Positions 1-10,920 of a DNA stretch of 64,000 bases are shown piece by piece. The notes below the pieces were generated by a model. It was not told where the DNA came from and ran no database searches. It saw nothing but the letters and a program-made list of their open reading frames with translations. Where the stretch lies: the NCBI GenBank assembly GCA_012295275.1, contig CM022666.1:9634502-9698501 (forward strand), read 5' to 3'. The position numbers were made by a program, and so were the translations under genes. The DNA comes from Chrysomallon squamiferum. Lineage: Eukaryota > Mollusca > Gastropoda > Neomphalida > Peltospiridae. Position 1 is the stretch's first letter. Every line of letters begins with the position of its first letter.

Positions 1-260
1 AATCAAGATCACCTCACAGAGAAGGGTCACCATTGAGAGGATCCTCCAAGGTTAACAGTCATAAAAAGTCCAATAAAAGGTCACAGTCAAAGATGAATTC
101 TGTAAGAAGTGAGGAAATGTCCAGTAACTGTAACAGCCAAGAGAGGGAAGGAAAACACAAAAAGAAGAAACACAAACATAACAAACATAAACACAAAGAA
201 AAACAGAGTAAAGAGGAGACAAATGTGTCAGACACTGAACAGAAATCAGAAATAAAGTAA
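1..260 (+). CDS. 3' terminal coding exon of a Lys/His-rich protein (partial)
   Basis: The frame is open from base 3 to a TAA at 258-260, giving about 85 residues with no start in view, so this is the C-terminal end of a gene that begins left of the window. The tail is very basic: a Ser/Arg/Lys-rich part is followed by a run of alternating Lys and His (KHKKKKHKHNKHKHKEK) and then an acidic end (SDTEQKSEIK). Such tails occur in nuclear RNA-processing and ubiquitin-ligase proteins, for example the TOPORS type, but no domain is visible and I do not assign a family. The opposite strand is also open here, which is a shadow of the skewed composition. It converges on the - strand exon at 1426-1598. 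Confidence 0.6.
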   Translation, partial: SRSPHREGSPLRGSSKVNSHKKSNKRSQSKMNSVRSEEMSSNCNSQEREGKHKKKKHKHNKHKHKEKQSKEETNVSDTEQKSEIK

Positions 261-1425
261 TAACAATTTTTATTTCTCAAGTGTAAAAAGGTTCTAAAAT
301 ATTTATTTGCTCATTGCCTAATTTTTTTTTTTTTGGTTTTGTATTACTGTCATTGTTCTTTAATGATAATCACCCAGTGAAATCAAACATTAAAATAATT
401 ATAATTTTGTTTGTATAGTCTTGATTTTGCAGTTTGTTGTGTTTATCTCTCTCAAACTCTCTCTCATACATGCACACACACACCCAAAAGAAAATTACAT
501 GAATTATCCATTTTCTTTCAGTTTTTTCTGGTAATTGTTCCAGTTCCATATTATTTCACATTGTTACTTTCATACAAATGGCTGCATGATACTACCCAAG
601 ATTAATTTCATCTCTAGAGATGGTACCAATTACTACTGATGGTCAATCTTTTACATTTGGTCTCTTAGTCAGTTTCCAGTTCTAATCAGTATTCTTCAAC
701 TTGACATGTTAATTGTTGAATATTTTTTATTGTACAAAGATAAATGCATGCAAAAAATGCTGATGTTAACTTGTAAATTTACAATGGCATGATCACTGAT
801 GAGGATATTTCAAGATCGTATTTGTGTAATAAAAACAACAACAGTTTTATTTCTGTTAATTAATAACCCATGATGTAATGTAAATGGGCTTCACATTCTG
901 TCACGGAGCCATGACATCTGCTTGTATATTAAAAACAAACTTATTATTACATTTTAACTCCATTTATTTGCAAACAAGTAATAAAATATACATAATGAAC
1001 TTTTGAAAAAAAACAAAATAACAATACAAAGTTTAATACAGAAATACTACCATAGTAATTGATGTTAGTAGAAAGTTTAACATGAAACATTCAGTCTAAT
1101 TTAATCAGTTCCGATGAGAAATATAGCATAAATTCAGTAACACAAATTGATAATACAACATTACGTGTTTCATAAATAGAATTATAAAAAACATTACATC
1201 TGCTACAAACCCAGGTGACAACACTACATTGTTTTACATATTTTACTTTGAGCAAAAATAATTTCTATTGTTAGTTTATCCTAGTAAACATACAATATAC
1301 TTGTTTTTGTACATTCATTTCTTTCCTTAAACTATTTTATGTCAGAAATTTTATTAACAAAACAATTTATAATAAATCTAGGTATACTTCAGCTGTTTAT
1401 TATTTTATAGGATTCTACTGATTGT
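261..1425. other. Convergent 3' UTR / intergenic stretch
   Basis: AT-rich sequence between two convergent gene ends (stop at 260 on +, stop at 1426 on -). It probably holds both 3' untranslated regions. Several AATAAA-like hexamers occur on both strands, too many in such AT-rich DNA to choose one. No coding frame is supported. Confidence 0.5.
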
Positions 1426-1598
1426 TTAAATTATCATTTCCCAGTTATACTTGATGACAGCATTATAAGATGCTCCACCACATTTACAGAGATCCTCCTT
1501 TGGTGTATGGAAGTATTCCATGGCCTGCACATCTAAAAAGTGGTCAATGGAACTGTTCAAGGGATTGATTAATGCCTGGGTCAAAAGGGGATCAAATG
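1426..1598 (-). CDS. Terminal coding exon of an unidentified gene
   Basis: On the - strand a clean acceptor (tgaatatcag) precedes an open frame of 56 codons ending in TAA at 1428-1426. The exon begins with the last two bases of a split codon, so the upstream intron is phase 1. The peptide looks like real protein rather than AT noise: it starts FDPLLTQALINPLNSS, continues IDHFLDVQAMEYFHTPKEDL, has a CKCGG motif and ends IKYNWEMII. Codon use is mixed and no low-complexity run is present. I do not recognise the family and could not find the preceding exon with confidence; it would lie to the right, perhaps beyond the transposon remnant at 1847-3082. It was found from the splice site and frame, because it is shorter than usual ORF cut-offs. 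Confidence 0.5.
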
Positions 1599-1846
1599 CT
1601 GATATTCATACAAGAAATAAAAACATAACTTGCTATTACACGTTTTTAATTTATTTTATATTTTATTTGAACTTAAGTGAAATATAATGATAATTGAAAG
1701 GATTCACTATGATAAAAAACAAAGACTGATTTTTAAAGAAAAAATCAGAATGCTTAAATTTAAAGAGATTTTCTAAAGCATATGCCATTGCTGATAATGG
1801 AGGACTGAGATATATAATATCTCCTTTAATATATCAAAGAAAGTTA

Positions 1847-3082
1847 AATCATATAACATTGGTGAAGAGATCATAATGTCAGCGATTAAAGATGTGATTG
1901 AAAATAAAGTCAGACACTCAGCCTATTTTATAATACATACCATTAAGTGCAAATACTGTCCAACAATGCATTGATGAGATGGCCAATGATGTGGAAAGAA
2001 ACTTGACATCAGAGCTTCAACATTGCAGGTTTTCTATTCATCTCGATGAATCAGCTTTTGATGGTTCAAATATTCTCATGGCTTATATGAGGTATTACAG
2101 TCCAAGCCTAAAGTGTGTTGTTCATGAATTCTTGATAATAAAGCCAAAGATGAGACAATTTTTGCATGTTTGGGGGATTTGAAGAAACACATTGTTCCCC
2201 TGGGAATATTAATTCACTGACTTCAGTGGTGGACCAGCAAAGGTTAGTTGTTAAGAGGATCAGCTGCCTTACCTAATGAAAATGTTCCCAATGTACCTAC
2301 CATTCACTGTTTTACATGGATACCATCTCATAGCCAAGAACTGCATGATGTCTTAAAAGTGTATCGGTCGATCATTAAAATTAAAGCACATCCTCTCAAT
2401 TCACGACTGTTTGCAATGTTATGTGAAAAATATAATGAGACTTTGAAGAAATTACTTTTGCTGTGGAGTTTCTTTCAGAAGTGGACCTATTAGTATGAAA
2501 CCAGTTGAAAATATGTAAGAATCATTGGTTTTATTTGGCAGACCTATCTACTTGTATTCAAAATTGTATGAAGTATAGAAACATCTGCAAGGTAAAAGAT
2601 GTTACAAGTATTCAAACTAAATAATACTAATACACTTCCAAGTCAAATAGAACTATTTAAGTTTTCACTGGTGCATAAAATTTTAAAATACTTTTCAACT
2701 GGAAGCTGATAAAAAAAATGATTTGGATATATATATATATATACTAAATGTGCTTACTCATCTGGATTGTTACACTATCAAATGTCATTTAGAAGACAAA
2801 TTCATTGATATGTGTATGGATCTCAAAGATAAATCATTGTTCAGAAGTAAAAACCTCAGTGACTATTGGTGTAGTGTAAATACTGTTATTAAACACCTCA
2901 AACTTAGTGCAGCAATTAAGCCATTTTCACTTGCATTCCCAAGTTTATACATGGTTGAAGCTGGTTTTTGCCATGCAAATGCAGTTCTAACAAAGAACAT
3001 ACTGATTCTGGAAGAACTCACCAATATCCTAACAAATATCAGTGTCCTTGTTGATGGTCATCAAACACATCCTTCCTGCTAA
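1847..3082 (+). pseudogene. Degenerate hAT-superfamily transposase (ZBED5/SCAND3-like)
   Basis: Pieces of one transposase follow each other in order in different + frames: HNIGEEIIMSAIKDVIE near 1850-1910; DEMANDVERNLTSELQ followed by FSIHLDESAFDGSN and YMRYYSPSLK at 1975-2130; VYRSIIKIKAHPLNSRLFA near 2350-2420; and a C-terminal block FPSLYMVEAGFCHAN ending LVDGHQTHPS at 2937-3080. These are the hallmarks of the hAT-derived ZBED5/FAM200/SCAND3 group: the LDES block at a catalytic Asp, the KAHPLNSRLF block and the C-terminal dimerisation region with a conserved tryptophan-poor FP..YLVE.GF motif. Frameshifts near 1970, 2180-2250 and 2490-2720 and many stops show that it is dead. Terminal inverted repeats and an 8-bp target duplication were not found. 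The family assignment is from memory of motifs. Confidence 0.8.
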
Positions 3083-3914
3083 TAATATCAACCAATTCAA
3101 TAAAAAATATCTTAATTTATTTTTAATGTTTTTAATATTATTTATGAAGTTTCTCTTTCATAATTATTATTGATGTTAGGTTTAATTTTGAAACTAGTGG
3201 TAATGCAAATGAGAAGTTCAGCTTGTCTGTCTGTCACAAAATTCCTCCAGCACTATGACTGTAAATTGATTTTCCTTTTTGTTTCCCTATATTTCATGAG
3301 AAGATATTCAGAGGGGCAGGGGATACACAACAAGAGTTTCGCAGGGCTTGGTATGTAATTGTATGCACTAATGTACTTTGGAACTGTACATCAACTTAAT
3401 CACTATTATTTTTTTTTTTTTTTTTTTTTTTTATTACCTGCCTTGGGATAGATGAAGAAAAAAACATTCCATGATCTAAAGATAGTTCTACATTAACTTT
3501 TCAACATATTAAAGAGATGTAGTTAGAGATCAGGTTAAAATGATGAATGACCATGTACCAGCTTCAATATTAAAAAAATATACAAAAAAAAAAACGAAAA
3601 AAAAAAGAATCTTAAAACTATATATAATTCAAAAGAAAAAATAATAATAATAAAAAAAAGATCCTTCTACAATTTTACATGATTTTACAAATGTAGCTAG
3701 TATTTCAAGTAACTCTCTCTAGCAGTTTTTACATAAAGCTAAAATCAAAACTGAATTATGTAAAAACTACTAGAGACATTACGTTGAAATCCTGGATGAT
3801 AAGATATAATGTCCATTTCTTTACTTATGCATACATTTTTGTAAGGCTTGAAAATGTGTTATGTGAAATGTGAGGTGTTGACAGTCCAGTGTATTTTTCT
3901 TTTGGCCACCCAAT

Positions 3915-3916
<2 letters not shown>
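3083..3916. other. AT-rich non-coding stretch with poly-T/poly-A tracts
   Basis: Contains a ~24-base T run at 3409-3432 and A-rich runs at 3575-3660. A 62-codon open frame at 3170-3358 has no family resemblance and is taken as chance. No gene is supported. Confidence 0.5.

Positions 3917-3917
<1 letters not shown>

Positions 3918-3967
<50 letters not shown>
3918..3967 (+). repeat. (CT)n microsatellite
   Basis: About 25 uninterrupted CT units. It sits immediately left of the unusually CpG-rich segment at 4006-4273. Confidence 0.95.
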
Positions 3968-3972
<5 letters not shown>

Positions 3973-4005
3973 AATATTCTATCGCCTTTGATTTTCAAAT
4001 TAGTC

Positions 4006-4273
4006 GTATTCAGGAGAATTAGACCGAGATATCACTATACAACCCCCCATCCCCTTTGCAATAAGCTGGATTAAAAAAGCTGTTGAACCTAACAAGGCGC
4101 GTGCGACGCGTGCTAAACGAGCGATTTTTCTTTTAGAAACCACTGATTTCAGTCGCAGTATCCTGACTGAACGCACACGGGTACATTTCATTCAGACGTT
4201 ACAAGTACTTTATCAACGTACAAAGATAACGACAGAAAAGAAAATGCCTGGAAGAATATCGGAAAAACTCTAG
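4006..4273 (+). other. CpG-rich open frame of unknown nature
   Basis: A + frame stays open for about 89 codons, ending in TAG at 4271-4273. It contains stretches such as ISWIKKAVEPNKARATRAKR and ends KKMPGRISEKL. The segment is much richer in GC and CpG (gcgcgtgcgacgcgtgctaaacg) than its surroundings. The only in-frame ATG is near the end, and the opposite strand is open as well, so the openness may be a composition effect. It could be a fragment of a coding exon, an old transposon piece or a CpG-rich regulatory patch. I do not assign a function. Confidence 0.25.
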
Positions 4274-4448
4274 TCCTACCTAGTAAGTAATGTATGTGTT
4301 TTATTAGTAACAAGCACGTATAAGCTTCTTGGACGGTTCAGTCCTAACCACGGGTGGGGGAAAAGAGCAGCTCCCCCCCAGAAACACAAACACAGTGAAG
4401 AAGATGTTAATGTTTTGTTAATTATTCACAAATTAACTGTTTTATTAC

Positions 4449-4781
4449 GCTTGTCATCTTGTTAAACATCCATATCTGTCTGTCTCTCTGGCTGTCTGTC
4501 TGTCTATCTATCTGTCTGTCTGTTTGTCTATCTATCTGTCTGTCTCCGCCGAACCAACAGCTAGCATATGATATTTATTTTTTACTTATATTTTTTTATT
4601 TGAAGAGAAAACTGTTTTAAAGATAAATACATGCATCAGTGTCCCAGCTTGTCATCTTGTTAAACATCCATATCTGTCTGTCTGGCTGCCTGCCTATCTG
4701 TCTGTCTGTCTGGCTGTCTATATGTCTGTCTATCTGGCTCTCTGGCTGTCTGTCTGTCTGTCTATTTATCTATCTATCAAC
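4449..4781 (+). repeat. Duplicated GTCT/ATCT microsatellite blocks
   Basis: Two copies of a leader (cttgtcatcttgttaaacat, at about 4450 and 4649) each run into an imperfect (GTCT)n/(ATCT)n array. The spacing of ~198 bases shows a tandem duplication of leader plus array. Confidence 0.85.
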
Positions 4782-5059
4782 CAATGTGAAACGAAAGTCC
4801 TGTCTCTGAACTGTTAATGATTAACAGTGTTTGTAGAAGTTGTCCTAGTAACTGACTAGTAACTGTTTTTACTTGTAACTAAGACTGTTACAGATACAAG
4901 TTCCAGTAAGAGCTTTAATAGCAACACGTCTTTTAACAGCGTTATAGTAGTAACAGGCTATAGTAATAGTTTTAGTAGTAATAGTATGTTACTAACTGCT
5001 GTTGTACTAGAAAAGTAACAGTTTTAAGTAGTAATGAACTTTATCAGTGTTAGCAAAGC
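4758..5059 (+). repeat. Direct repeat copy 1 (~302 bp)
   Basis: Begins ctgtctatttatctatctat and ends atcagtgttagcaaagc. The same sequence, with scattered differences and small indels, is at 8026-8327, 3268 bases to the right. It includes a TAGTAACAG-like degenerate internal repeat. The pair brackets the GT-rich array. No TG...CA ends, primer-binding site or polyprotein remains are seen, so it is not called an LTR. Confidence 0.85.
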
Positions 5060-5169
5060 CGGATCAAGCAACTGCGGGGCCCGTAGCAAAACATAGCATA
5101 GGCCTCCTACTACTGGCTCGTTACAAAACTAAATGAACCCCACCTCAACCCCCCCCACTATTATCATAG

Positions 5170-5619
5170 CTTTACAAATTTCTTGTAATACGTTTGTGTT
5201 TTGTGTGCAGTGTGATATGTATAATGTATTTAATAATGTTGCATCATATCTATTTTGTGTCTGGTGTTGTCCAAATCTCCCTTTTGACTCCCTATGCTGT
5301 CTCTGTGTTTTGTTTGTGGTCTAGTTTGTTGTATGCGTATTCTTTGTGTGTTTTTGATTGTGTGTTTTTGTATGAGTTTTGTTTTATGTGTTATGTGGTA
5401 TGTTTCCTGTGCTATATTGTTTGTCATGTGATGTCATGTTCCATGTGTCATTCCTGTATGATGTAGTTTATGGATGCTCTTGCATTTTTGTTTTGTGTCT
5501 GGTGTGATATATATGTCTGTGTTTAGAGAGCTGTCTTGTCTGTACATCTGTTTTGTGTACACTGTGCTGCTGTTGTCTATGTTTTGGTCCCGGTCTTGTG
5601 TGCAGTAGGTGTGTATATG

Positions 5620-5672
<53 letters not shown>

Positions 5673-7370
5673 TTCTGGCATTTTGTTCCAAATCTGGTGG
5701 TGTGATGTTTTGAGTCCCTTGTCCTGTATATTGTGGGTAATGCATTTTGTATGTTTGTTGTCCTTGCATGTTTGTGTTTTATGTGCAATATATATGCCTC
5801 TGTTTTGTGTCTGATCTTGTCTGTGTGTCTGTTTTGTGTACCCTGTACTCTTGCTGTCTGTATTTTTTATCCAGTTATATTTTTATCTGTTCTGTGCTGT
5901 TCCTGTCTGTTTTGTGAACGGTTTGGTGTAGTGTTTGTTCTGTATATGTGTGTTTGGGTTTTATCTGAGACTTTTGTGTTTTGTGTCATGTCATATGTGT
6001 CCTGTGGTGTGAAGTTTTCTGTGCTTTGTTCTAATTGTACATGTCTCTTGTTGTTGTTGCATGTTTGTGACATATATGTCTGTGTGTTGTATTTGTCTGT
6101 GATATATATTATGTATGTGTGGTTTATTGTATTGTTCTGCAATGAAACAACCACATTGGCACCATACACAACACAAAACAGAACACAGAACACACCCCAC
6201 TGAGTGTAGTGCCTAGTGCGCATGTTATGTGTTGGGGATTTGGTATATGGTATGTTTGGTGCATGTTGTGGTGTTTTCTGTGTTCTCAGTGTGTCTGTTT
6301 TGTGTCCCCTGTGCTGTTGTAGTTGTGAGTGTAGTAGTTTACTGCAGTATGTGCATGTGTGTTTGTGGTGTGTATGTATGTGTGTTTTGTATGATATGGT
6401 ATGTGAGATGTGATGTTTTGAATGCTGCAGTGTGCATTTTGTGTTCTTGACCTGTGTGGTGTGTGTAATGTATTCATTTTTTTTTTTGTTGTCTCTGTGT
6501 CTGATCTGTGAACCATGTGCTGCTGTTTTCTGTGTTTTTCATCCTGCTGATATTTTTATCTGTATTTCTTTGTCCCCTGTGCTCTTCCTGTCTGTGTTTT
6601 GTGTCCCCTTTTGTGTGTAGTGTGTGTACTGTGTTTGTGTGTGTGACTGTGTGTTTCATGCGCAAATTTTTTGTTTTGTGTCATGTAGTTGGTGTCCCCT
6701 GATCGGACATTGTGTGTGCTTTGTGCTATATGGTGTGTCTTTTGTGCTTATTGTACATATTTCTTTTTTTTTGCATTATATTTGTGATTTCTGTCCGGTG
6801 TGATGTGTATCTGTTTGTTGTGTTTGTGTGTGATGTATATAATGGTATGTATGATGTGCTGTCTGTGATGGATGTGAGGTTTGTTGTGTCGTTTTGTCAC
6901 CACACAGACACCAAACACAACATGTACACCCTACACAACACAAAACAACACAGAACACACACCACCCACAGTGTAGTGTCTAGACCGTATGTTATGTGTT
7001 GGGGATTTGCTATATGGTATGTTGTTACATGTTGTGGTTTTGTGATGTTTTGTGTGACTTGTCTTGTGGTCTGTTGTTTTTATTGCTGTGGTGTGATATT
7101 TCATGAGCCTTGTCCTGTGTGGTTTGTGTAATGTCTGTATTATATATGTTTGTGTTTTCTCTCTGATATTGTTTGAGTATTTGTGGTGTGTTTTTGTATG
7201 ATGTTGTATGTGTCCTGTGGTATATTATTTTGAATGGTGCAGTGTGATGTTTTGTGTTCCTTGTCCTGTGTGGTGTGTTTAATGTATGCATTTTTGCATG
7301 TTTGTGTTTTCTCTCTGATATTGTCTGTGTGTGTGTTCTGTGAAATATGTACTGTTGCTCTCTGTTCATG
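5170..7370 (+). repeat. GT-rich degenerate minisatellite with ~765-bp higher-order unit
   Basis: About 2.2 kb is built from variants of tgtctgttttgtgtcccctg-like words, strongly biased to T and G on the + strand. Within it two CA-rich blocks (about 6147-6205 and 6897-6975) reverse the strand bias. Each is followed by the same landmark (gttatgtgttggggattt, about 6223 and 6989), so a unit of roughly 765 bp has been repeated. Many long open frames on both strands come from this composition and are not genes. Confidence 0.8.
5621..5671 (+). repeat. (TG)n microsatellite
   Basis: About 25 perfect TG units inside the GT-rich minisatellite; the tract type can form Z-DNA. Confidence 0.95.
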
Positions 7371-8025
7371 GATGAAAGTTTGCCACCTTTCGGCTGAATT
7401 CCGCCTTTTTATTGCACCAAAATTTATTTTTAAAAATCCGTCCCTTTTCAACTTCCATTCATTCTGCCTAAAATTTCCAACTTTTGATCTAACATGGCTG
7501 TGCCCACTGTGGCTGCCATATTTACTTATTTGACACTGGCCAGATTTGTCTTGTGAAGTTACACCTGGCTGAGACCAATGCACAGATCGTATACATTGGT
7601 CGTGTCATGTTGGACAAAATGGTGGTATTGTTTGCGAATGCATTGAAAATCTGTCCATTGGTCGGGATTTTGTGATTTCAGTGGGATGTCGTACAAAGTT
7701 CTTGATTGGTCAGTGGACCTGAAGGTGGTTGAGCGTGGAGTCAAGAACACTTTTTGATGGAATTGGCTTGAAGAAAAGGACAAACTAGGTAATTTTGTTA
7801 GCAAGAGGGTTCGCAAAATGAATCAACCTCAACCTGGTGTTGCTATTTGTGCAGCATACTTAAAATTCCATCAAAGCTGTCTTCAAATTAAAAAAAATTC
7901 TCATCCCCTCCAACTCCCCCCACTGCTGTCTATGCCATTGTGTCCTCAGCCAAAAACATATCCATAATTTGGTAAAATTATTTTAGCCCTTTTTGGGAAA
8001 AGTCACTTTCATCTCTATTTTCTAT
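7371..8025. other. Single-copy island between repeat arrays
   Basis: Non-repetitive sequence of mixed composition that holds the CCAAT cluster. An 85-codon - strand frame (7559-7816) runs through the CCAAT boxes, has no recognisable domain and is not called as a gene. On the - strand, ATG GCA GCC ACA GTG near 7525 opens only 24 codons before TGA. Confidence 0.4.
7573..7766 (-). promoter_or_regulatory. CCAAT-box cluster (four GACCAAT heptamers)
   Basis: GACCAAT occurs at 7573-7579 on + and, as ATTGGTC, at 7595-7601, 7657-7663 and 7705-7711; a further ATTGG is at 7762-7766. Read on the - strand, the cluster is followed by a segment starting ATGGCAGCCACAGTGGG near 7525. Repeated GACCAAT boxes are typical of NF-Y-bound promoters. 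The island has ordinary base composition between GT-rich and AT-rich DNA. No convincing coding exon follows, so the target gene is unknown. Confidence 0.4.
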
Positions 8026-8327
8026 CTGTCTATTTATCTATCTATCAACCAATGTCAAATGAAAGTCCTGTCTCTGAGCTGTTAATGATTAACAGTGTTT
8101 GTAGAAGTTGTCCTAGTAATTGTCTTAATGGTAATAGTACTAGTAACTGTTTTTTCTTGTAGCTAAGACTGTTACAGATACAAGTTCCAGTAAGAGCTGT
8201 AATAGCAACAAGTCTTTTAATAGTGTTATAGTAACAGTTTTAGTAGTAATAGTAAGTTAGTAAAAGCTTTAGTACTAGAAAAGTAACAGTTTTAAATAGT
8301 AATGAACTTTATCAGTGTTAGCAAAGC
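8026..8327 (+). repeat. Direct repeat copy 2 (~302 bp)
   Basis: Partner of 4758-5059 in the same orientation and with the same end points (ctgtctattt... to ...gttagcaaagc). It runs directly into the CA-rich array, while copy 1 is followed about 110 bases later by the GT-rich array. Confidence 0.85.
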
Positions 8328-8334
8328 AGTGTTA

Positions 8335-9180
8335 GTTAGACCACACACAGACCACACACCACTCACACCACACACCATATAGGATACGCACTACATACCA
8401 TACACACCACTCACACACACACCACACACAGACCACACACCACTCACACCACACACCATATAGGATACGCACTACATACCATACACACCACTCACACCAC
8501 ACACCATACAGGATACGCACTACATACCATACACACCACTCGCACCACACACACACACCACTCACACCACACCACACCACTCACACCACACCACACACAC
8601 ACCACACACCACACACCACACCACACACCATATAGGATACGCACTACATACCATACACACCACACACCACACCACACCACACACCATACAGGATAATGCA
8701 CTACATACCATACACACCACTCGCACCACACACACACACACCACTCACACCACACCACACACCACTCACACCACACCACACACACACCACACACCACACA
8801 CCACACCACACACCATATAGGATACGCACTACATACCATACACACCACTCATACCACACCACACCACACATGATAATGACACACACACACACACACACAC
8901 ACCACACACACACAATCACCACACACACCACACACACCACTTTCGCACCACACAAACACCCCCCACACACCATCCACTCCACCCACACCACACAGGCGCA
9001 ACATACACACACTCCGTACATTCAACAACCCATACCACATGCACCACACAATACGTACCACACCACACACTTCAAACACTACAAGCACCACATACACAAT
9101 ACACCGCACATACCATTCACTCGACACACCACATGCACCACACACCACATACTCCAAACACACCACATGCACCACAGTCT
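8335..9180 (+). repeat. CA-rich minisatellite
   Basis: CACAC-rich DNA with a recurring landmark ggatacgcactacatacc at about 8392, 8463, 8511, 8635, 8694 (variant ggataatgcac) and 8820. The spacing is irregular (about 49 to 127), so units of mixed length were amplified. From 8878 a (CA)n run passes into degenerate CA-rich sequence. The open frames on both strands rich in Thr/His or Val/Cys are artefacts of the repeat. Confidence 0.85.
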
Positions 9181-10920
9181 CCAAAATACAAAATACGAAA
9201 TACGAACTTATTTTCCATTTACTCACATCTCTCTCTCTGTGTGTTCAAAAACAAAAAAAAACAAGGCTGACACATGCTACAGAACAAAACAAATTTATTT
9301 ACATATTTCTGAAGAATGATACAGTTTACAGTGACCAACAAATCAGATGCATGAAATACATAAATGACAATACTAAAATTCTTCTCTTTCTAGTCAATAA
9401 TTTGTGTGTTGAAAGAAATTGCTGTTTCACTACATAATGAAAATATGTTTTGGGCCCTCTGACTTTGGTCATAATATTTGAAATAGACTGGCGTAATTTA
9501 CTTTTCAGATACATACAAACATAAATGGCAAGACTATAAACCTTCTGTACAATACTTTGGTTATTTTTTCCCACTGAAATAGGTGTACAATACATGTGTA
9601 TATCAGACTGCAAGCTTTTGAAATCTCACTTCTAGGGTGTGGTTCATACTATTCTCTGCATAAACACACTCACTGTATGAATGGTTATTAACACACATTC
9701 AATATTTCTGACAATCACTACTCCCTCATACAATCAGAACATCAAAATCAAGAAATAACCATATTTATACCTGGTTTTTGTAAATAACTCAAAATTACAT
9801 GTAACCTCTGGGACTTTTTGTAACCGTTATTACGTTAACTATAAAATTTTATGTTATACTTGATTTCTGTAACCAATGTATTGAGTATGAAATTATAATG
9901 CATACCTGGTTTCTGTAATGGCTGTTAACAATAAATGTATACACCATATTTCTTAAAGTTATGTAATCTGTTTCTTGTGTAAAATATGCATCTATAATGT
10001 AATGCCTAGTTGCTTTATTGTAATCCTGGTTAACATAAAATTAACTTTAACATTATACATTTTTAAATATTATTAAATAAACAACTGGTGGCACATACAT
10101 GTCACATAAAGACATTTCACATACATACAACAGACTGTTTTATTAATTCTGGTGACCAGCCAATAATGGTGGATATATAAAAAAATAAAACAAGACATTT
10201 GAGGATATAGTTGTAAGCTTGACAAAAAAAAATTGTATATATATATATATCATTAGGTAAGCGTATTACTTTATTCTAACATAGATGATACAAATACAGA
10301 TAGCCTTTACTATCACATTAACAGCTTTCTTAATCTTCTATAAATAATAAATTTGTGCTTTAAATAAGTGAAAAATATTACTATTTATGAAGAGAAGAAA
10401 ATAAATATTTATTGAAACTGTGATGAAAACAAAATACTGCCTATATCTACATATACAGATATATACATAAATTGACACTGAAGTTTCGTACCCTGTTTTA
10501 TGTTTTAACAGTTACTTTTAATAGATTGTTTTTATTTGTGATGGACATTTTTCATTTATCCAGTTTCACTAGTATAGCTGAATTTGTTTACTGTTTATGT
10601 GCATGTATGGGGAAGGGAAGAAGCAGAAGTTTTTAACTACAAATTCATCAAGTTCAAATAAAGAAGAACCTTGTTCACAACACACTTTTAATTTTCAATG
10701 GTAGCATTGGTCGGACTGGGAAATAACTTGAGCACTCAAGATGCTACTTAGCGAACAAGAAACAGAAATCTTGAAAAAAAATATTAAACAATAATTTACA
10801 AACTGTTTTATTAAACGAGTCATCACGATTTTCAATACTGGTATCAACAAGAAATTCCTAAAACTTAAATGACATAACGGTATTAGAGTTAAAAAGTCTT
10901 TCACCAGCACTTTTTGTTAC
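9181..10920. other. AT-rich non-coding stretch with a degenerate minisatellite
   Basis: No supported gene. Between about 9770 and 10040 a degenerate repeat recurs (tacctggtttctgtaat and variants). Its core, in reverse complement, resembles the repeat at 30940-31500. The 71- to 95-codon frames here show no family resemblance. Confidence 0.4.

Noticed and set aside
5133-7583. Many long open frames on both strands rich in Cys/Val/Phe or Thr/His
   Set aside because: They follow the GT/CA repeat composition, overlap each other on both strands and show no domain.
7559-7816. 85-codon - strand frame
   Set aside because: It crosses the CCAAT cluster and has no recognisable domain or splice context.
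4758-8327. LTR retrotransposon bracketed by the direct repeats
   Set aside because: No TG/CA ends, primer-binding site, polypurine tract or gag/pol remains.
8332-9319. Frames of up to 207 codons in the CA-rich array
   Set aside because: Repeats of TGTG/CACA are open in several frames at once; no start context, no family.
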